This document shows, in pieces, positions 24,174 through 25,852 of a DNA stretch of 25,852 nucleotides (its first letter is position 1; each line of letters opens with the position of its first letter). A program made the translations under genes and the position numbers. Location of the stretch: NCBI GenBank assembly GCA_963847575.1, contig CAWKAL010000052.1, positions 1-25,852 of the forward strand. The letters are read 5' to 3'. Origin of the DNA: JASBSR01 sp963847575. GTDB lineage: Bacteria > Pseudomonadota > Gammaproteobacteria > SZUA-229. The notes beneath the pieces were generated by a model. That model searched no databases, had not been told where the DNA came from, and saw only the letters and a list, made by a program, of their open reading frames with translations.

Positions 24174-24327
24174 GTTTGTAAAATGAAGCAGCCCGATTTA
24201 AAAACAGAAAGGCTCTTACTCCGCAGCTTCCGCCTTGATGATGCGAGTGAAGTTCAATGCCCGCAAGCGCTGTGTTTGCAAGTATCGCGAACAAAGCGGT
24301 AGCAATGAATATTAAAAATCTTTTCAT
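24151..24327 (-). pseudogene. 5' fragment of a secreted-protein gene, joined to antisense cassette DNA
   Basis: From ATG 24327, with AGGAG (complement of 24334-24338) 6 nt upstream, the minus strand reads MKRFLIFIATALFAILANTALA then G, a clean signal peptide with an ALA cleavage site. After about position 24260 the frame continues to a stop at 24151 only by reading antisense through the GNAT fragment and attC (IELHSHHQGGSCGV...), which is not protein-like. The signal-peptide gene has therefore been cut at the junction. Its mature part is not found in the window. Confidence 0.55.
24183..24302 (+). pseudogene. Truncated GNAT (RimJ/RimL-type) acetyltransferase, third cassette
   Basis: ATG 24183 begins MKQPDLKTERLLLRSFRLDD then ASEVQ, the standard opening of RimJ/RimL-like N-acetyltransferases (TERLLLR-F---DA). 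After Gln25 similarity stops and the frame runs into a stop at 24300-24302. The break near 24257 coincides with the start of the opposite-strand signal-peptide fragment, so this is a recombination or deletion junction, not a point mutation. The start lies 10 bp after the R' core, normal for a cassette gene. Confidence 0.7.
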
Positions 24328-24668
24328 TTTATACTCCTGATATATTATTAATTTTTATGTATAAATGTTGCCTATGCCGAAGCATAAATAATCATGAATA
24401 ACTTTCCCAGCCAGCAAGTTATCACGTTTTCACCTGTTACTACTTCACCTGTTTGGGGTAAATTGTCGAATTACCGGCGAGTTACAAGCTGCTGCTTTCG
24501 GCCGTTAAACGACGCTCGAGTATCCGGTCATTCCGGTTTTTAGCCGTAACCCGAAGTCACTGGCTTTAGCCTGTGGAGTATTCGCCCGTTACAAACCAGA
24601 AGGCTGTGTCAGTGAAGTCCGAAATCGTAACGTTTGTCGCTCGGAGGTATAGCGGGTGACTTCAGGAT
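24328..24668. other. Intergenic region between integron remnant and cysZ
   Basis: AT-rich to about 24420 (probable promoter for the minus-strand signal-peptide fragment), then GC-balanced. CCGG-tcatt-CCGG followed by TTTTT (about 24525-24541) is a weak terminator-like hairpin on the plus strand. No coding frame is supported. Confidence 0.4.
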
Positions 24669-25430
24669 TTACTGTGACTCAGTGCTTTTGGGACTATTGT
24701 CGGTAACAGCCGTCTCGAACTGTTCGACCCAGAGCAGGGTGGCGCCGGCGACGGCGACGGGCATGGCGAAGAAATTTATGATGGGGATGCTGGTCATAAT
24801 CATGACCCCGCCGCCAAAGCCGAGTGAGAGTCCCCGCCGCTCCGCCAGGCGTCGCTTTTGCTCGGCGAATACGAGGTCGTGATTGCCCATCGGGTAGTCA
24901 AAGTATTCGAGTGACAGCAGCCATGAACCGAAGACTACCCATAGCACCGGCGCAATAATATTGACCAGGGGAATCAGGCTGATCAGAAACAGGCCCAGCG
25001 CCCACAGCATGATGTAAACCAGCTTGCCTAATTGCGAACTAATGGCGTCGATGGCCATCTGCATAAAACTGGTATCGGAAGACACCGGCCGCCCGGTCAG
25101 CTCCGACTCGATTTTTTCCGACATTAATGCATTGAAGGGCGCAGCGATAATGTTGGCCACGGGGGTGAATGCAAAAAACACGGTTATTGCCGCCAGCACG
25201 CCGAAAAACAGCCAGATAAACGACTCGATGAAATCCAGGAATCCAGGCACGAAGGACATCAGCCATTCGACGAAAGGCGTGAACAGGCTATAGCCATACC
25301 AGATCAAGGCGCCAAATAGCAGAAAATTAATCAGTAGGGGAATGATCACGTAGACGCGCACCCCGGGCAGGTTTAGCAGGCTGAAAGCGCGTGCCAGCGC
25401 CCGGGTACCTGTTGCAATGTCGCTAAACAT
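24669..25430 (-). CDS. cysZ: CysZ-like sulfate transporter/EI24 family membrane protein
   Basis: 253 residues from ATG 25430 (MFSDIATGTRALARAFSLLN), the same length as E. coli CysZ. A longer in-frame start at 25541 would overlap the upstream queF coding region, so 25430 is preferred. Hydrophobic segments: VRVYVIIPLLINFLLFGALIWYG, FIWLFFGVLAAITVFFAFTPVANIIAAPFNALM, LVYIMLWALGLFLISLIPLVNIIAPVLWVVFGSWLL and GGGVMIMTSIPIINFFAMPVAVAGATLLWVE. The motifs PFNALMSEKIE and SLEYFDYPMGNH(D) are characteristic. CysZ supplies sulfate for cysteine synthesis. It starts 13 bp after the queF stop, so the two are probably co-transcribed. Confidence 0.92.
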   Translation of the reverse strand: MFSDIATGTRALARAFSLLNLPGVRVYVIIPLLINFLLFGALIWYGYSLFTPFVEWLMSFVPGFLDFIESFIWLFFGVLAAITVFFAFTPVANIIAAPFNALMSEKIESELTGRPVSSDTSFMQMAIDAISSQLGKLVYIMLWALGLFLISLIPLVNIIAPVLWVVFGSWLLSLEYFDYPMGNHDLVFAEQKRRLAERRGLSLGFGGGVMIMTSIPIINFFAMPVAVAGATLLWVEQFETAVTDNSPKSTESQ

Positions 25431-25443
25431 GGTCAAATCGAAC

Positions 25444-25852
25444 CTAGGGCAAATCAACGGGTTCAGGCGCAATCCAGCCGGTTGCACGATGTTCGACGGC
25501 GATGCGGGTATAAACGCCGCCGCGGACGTTGAATTCGGCATGGACGCGCATGAATCGCGGGGCCACTGCAGCTACCAGGTCGGACAGCATCTGGTTGGTG
25601 ACGGCTTCGTGAAACGCGCCCTGGTCGCGATAAGACCAGAAATACAGTTTCAACGCCTTGAGTTCCAGGCATAGCTGATCCGGCACGTATTCGATTTCGA
25701 TGGTGGCGAAATCCGGTTGCCCGGTGAGTGGGCACAGGCAAGTGAATTCGGGCGTATCGATATGAATCGTGTAGTCGCGCTCCGGGTTCGGGTTATCGAA
25801 CGTGTCCAGTGATGTAGAAGGCCGAGTGCTTGTCTTTGATGCCCGGGTGCTC
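25444..25852 (-). CDS. queF: NADPH-dependent 7-cyano-7-deazaguanine reductase QueF (5' partial, unimodular type)
   Basis: The frame enters from the right edge and ends with TAG at 25444. Readable residues include TFDNPNPERDYTIHIDTPEF, then TCLCPLTGQPDF with the catalytic Cys in the LCP motif, EIEYVPDQLCLELKALKLYF, RDQGAFHEAVTNQML and FMRVHAEFNVRGGVYT. These are hallmark blocks of the short, YkvM-type QueF, which reduces preQ0 to preQ1 in queuosine biosynthesis. The true start is probably at or just beyond the window edge. Upstream of cysZ by 13 bp. Confidence 0.92.
   Translation of the reverse strand, partial: STRASKTSTRPSTSLDTFDNPNPERDYTIHIDTPEFTCLCPLTGQPDFATIEIEYVPDQLCLELKALKLYFWSYRDQGAFHEAVTNQMLSDLVAAVAPRFMRVHAEFNVRGGVYTRIAVEHRATGWIAPEPVDLP

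Larger units (their letters stand above)
22690..24262. mobile_element. Decayed chromosomal integron: intI remnant, attI-like core, two complete cassettes, one truncated cassette
   Basis: In order: the degraded start of a divergent integrase-like gene (minus strand), a GTTAGGC core at 23041, cassette 1 (23042-23674, PPOX protein), cassette 2 (23675-24167, secreted HIT protein) and the start of cassette 3 (from 24168, GNAT fragment). The 5' core of each complete cassette is the exact complement of its own 3' R'' box (GTTAGGC/GCCTAAC; GTTAGAG/CTCTAAC), as expected of cassettes inserted as circles. Both attC sites share the same box spacing with one extrahelical base. The cassettes are more AT-rich than the flanks. 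Boundaries are approximate: left at the structured element, right where the GNAT frame breaks. Confidence 0.75.

Overview
The window reads like chromosomal DNA of a gammaproteobacterium, probably facultatively anaerobic. The reasons are a split class II ribonucleotide reductase (NrdJa/NrdJb, as in Pseudomonas) behind tandem NrdR boxes, two FNR/Anr-type boxes, and MltF, CysZ and unimodular QueF homologues. The species cannot be named from the sequence. No rRNA, tRNA or CRISPR array was found.

Layout. 1-1142 is the 3' part of a Na/phosphate symporter with a PhoU-like tail. 1259-6918 holds four genes that are all frame-disrupted: a Pat-type acyl-CoA synthetase/GNAT fusion (-), a histone-deacetylase-family hydrolase (+, divergent from it), a MarC-family membrane protein (-) and a CNNM/CBS-domain transporter (+). 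7262-15080 is clean: mltF, nrdJa-nrdJb, a SAM methyltransferase behind a good FNR-type promoter, and a Tat-exported gluconate-dehydrogenase-like pair (subunit 3 plus GMC flavoprotein). 15225-17631 is a hybrid histidine kinase/response regulator with one frameshift; its last codons run into a heptamer repeat followed by a second heptamer array. 17873-22236 is an exporter operon: FNR-like box, 24-bp palindromic operator, TetR regulator, frameshifted membrane-fusion protein, FtsX-like permease, ATPase and a small His-rich periplasmic protein.

The most interesting part is 22400-24330. A roughly 280-bp non-coding element full of nested inverted repeats abuts what looks like the decayed 5' end of an integron integrase gene (minus strand, 22908 to about 22690). 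It is followed by an attI-like core (23041), a cassette encoding a PPOX-family flavoprotein, a canonical attC, a cassette encoding a HIT-family protein with a signal peptide, a second canonical attC, and a third cassette whose GNAT gene is cut after about 25 codons. That cut joins a signal-peptide-coding 5' fragment on the opposite strand. I interpret this as a fossil chromosomal integron. The cassette DNA is visibly more AT-rich than the flanks. Beyond it, cysZ and queF lie head-to-tail on the minus strand and run off the window.

Caution: frameshifts occur in the transporter, acylation and MFP genes without in-frame stop codons inside the conserved segments, so sequencing or assembly indels are as likely as true pseudogenes for those. 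The integron integrase remnant and the truncated cassette are different, because there the homology itself ends.
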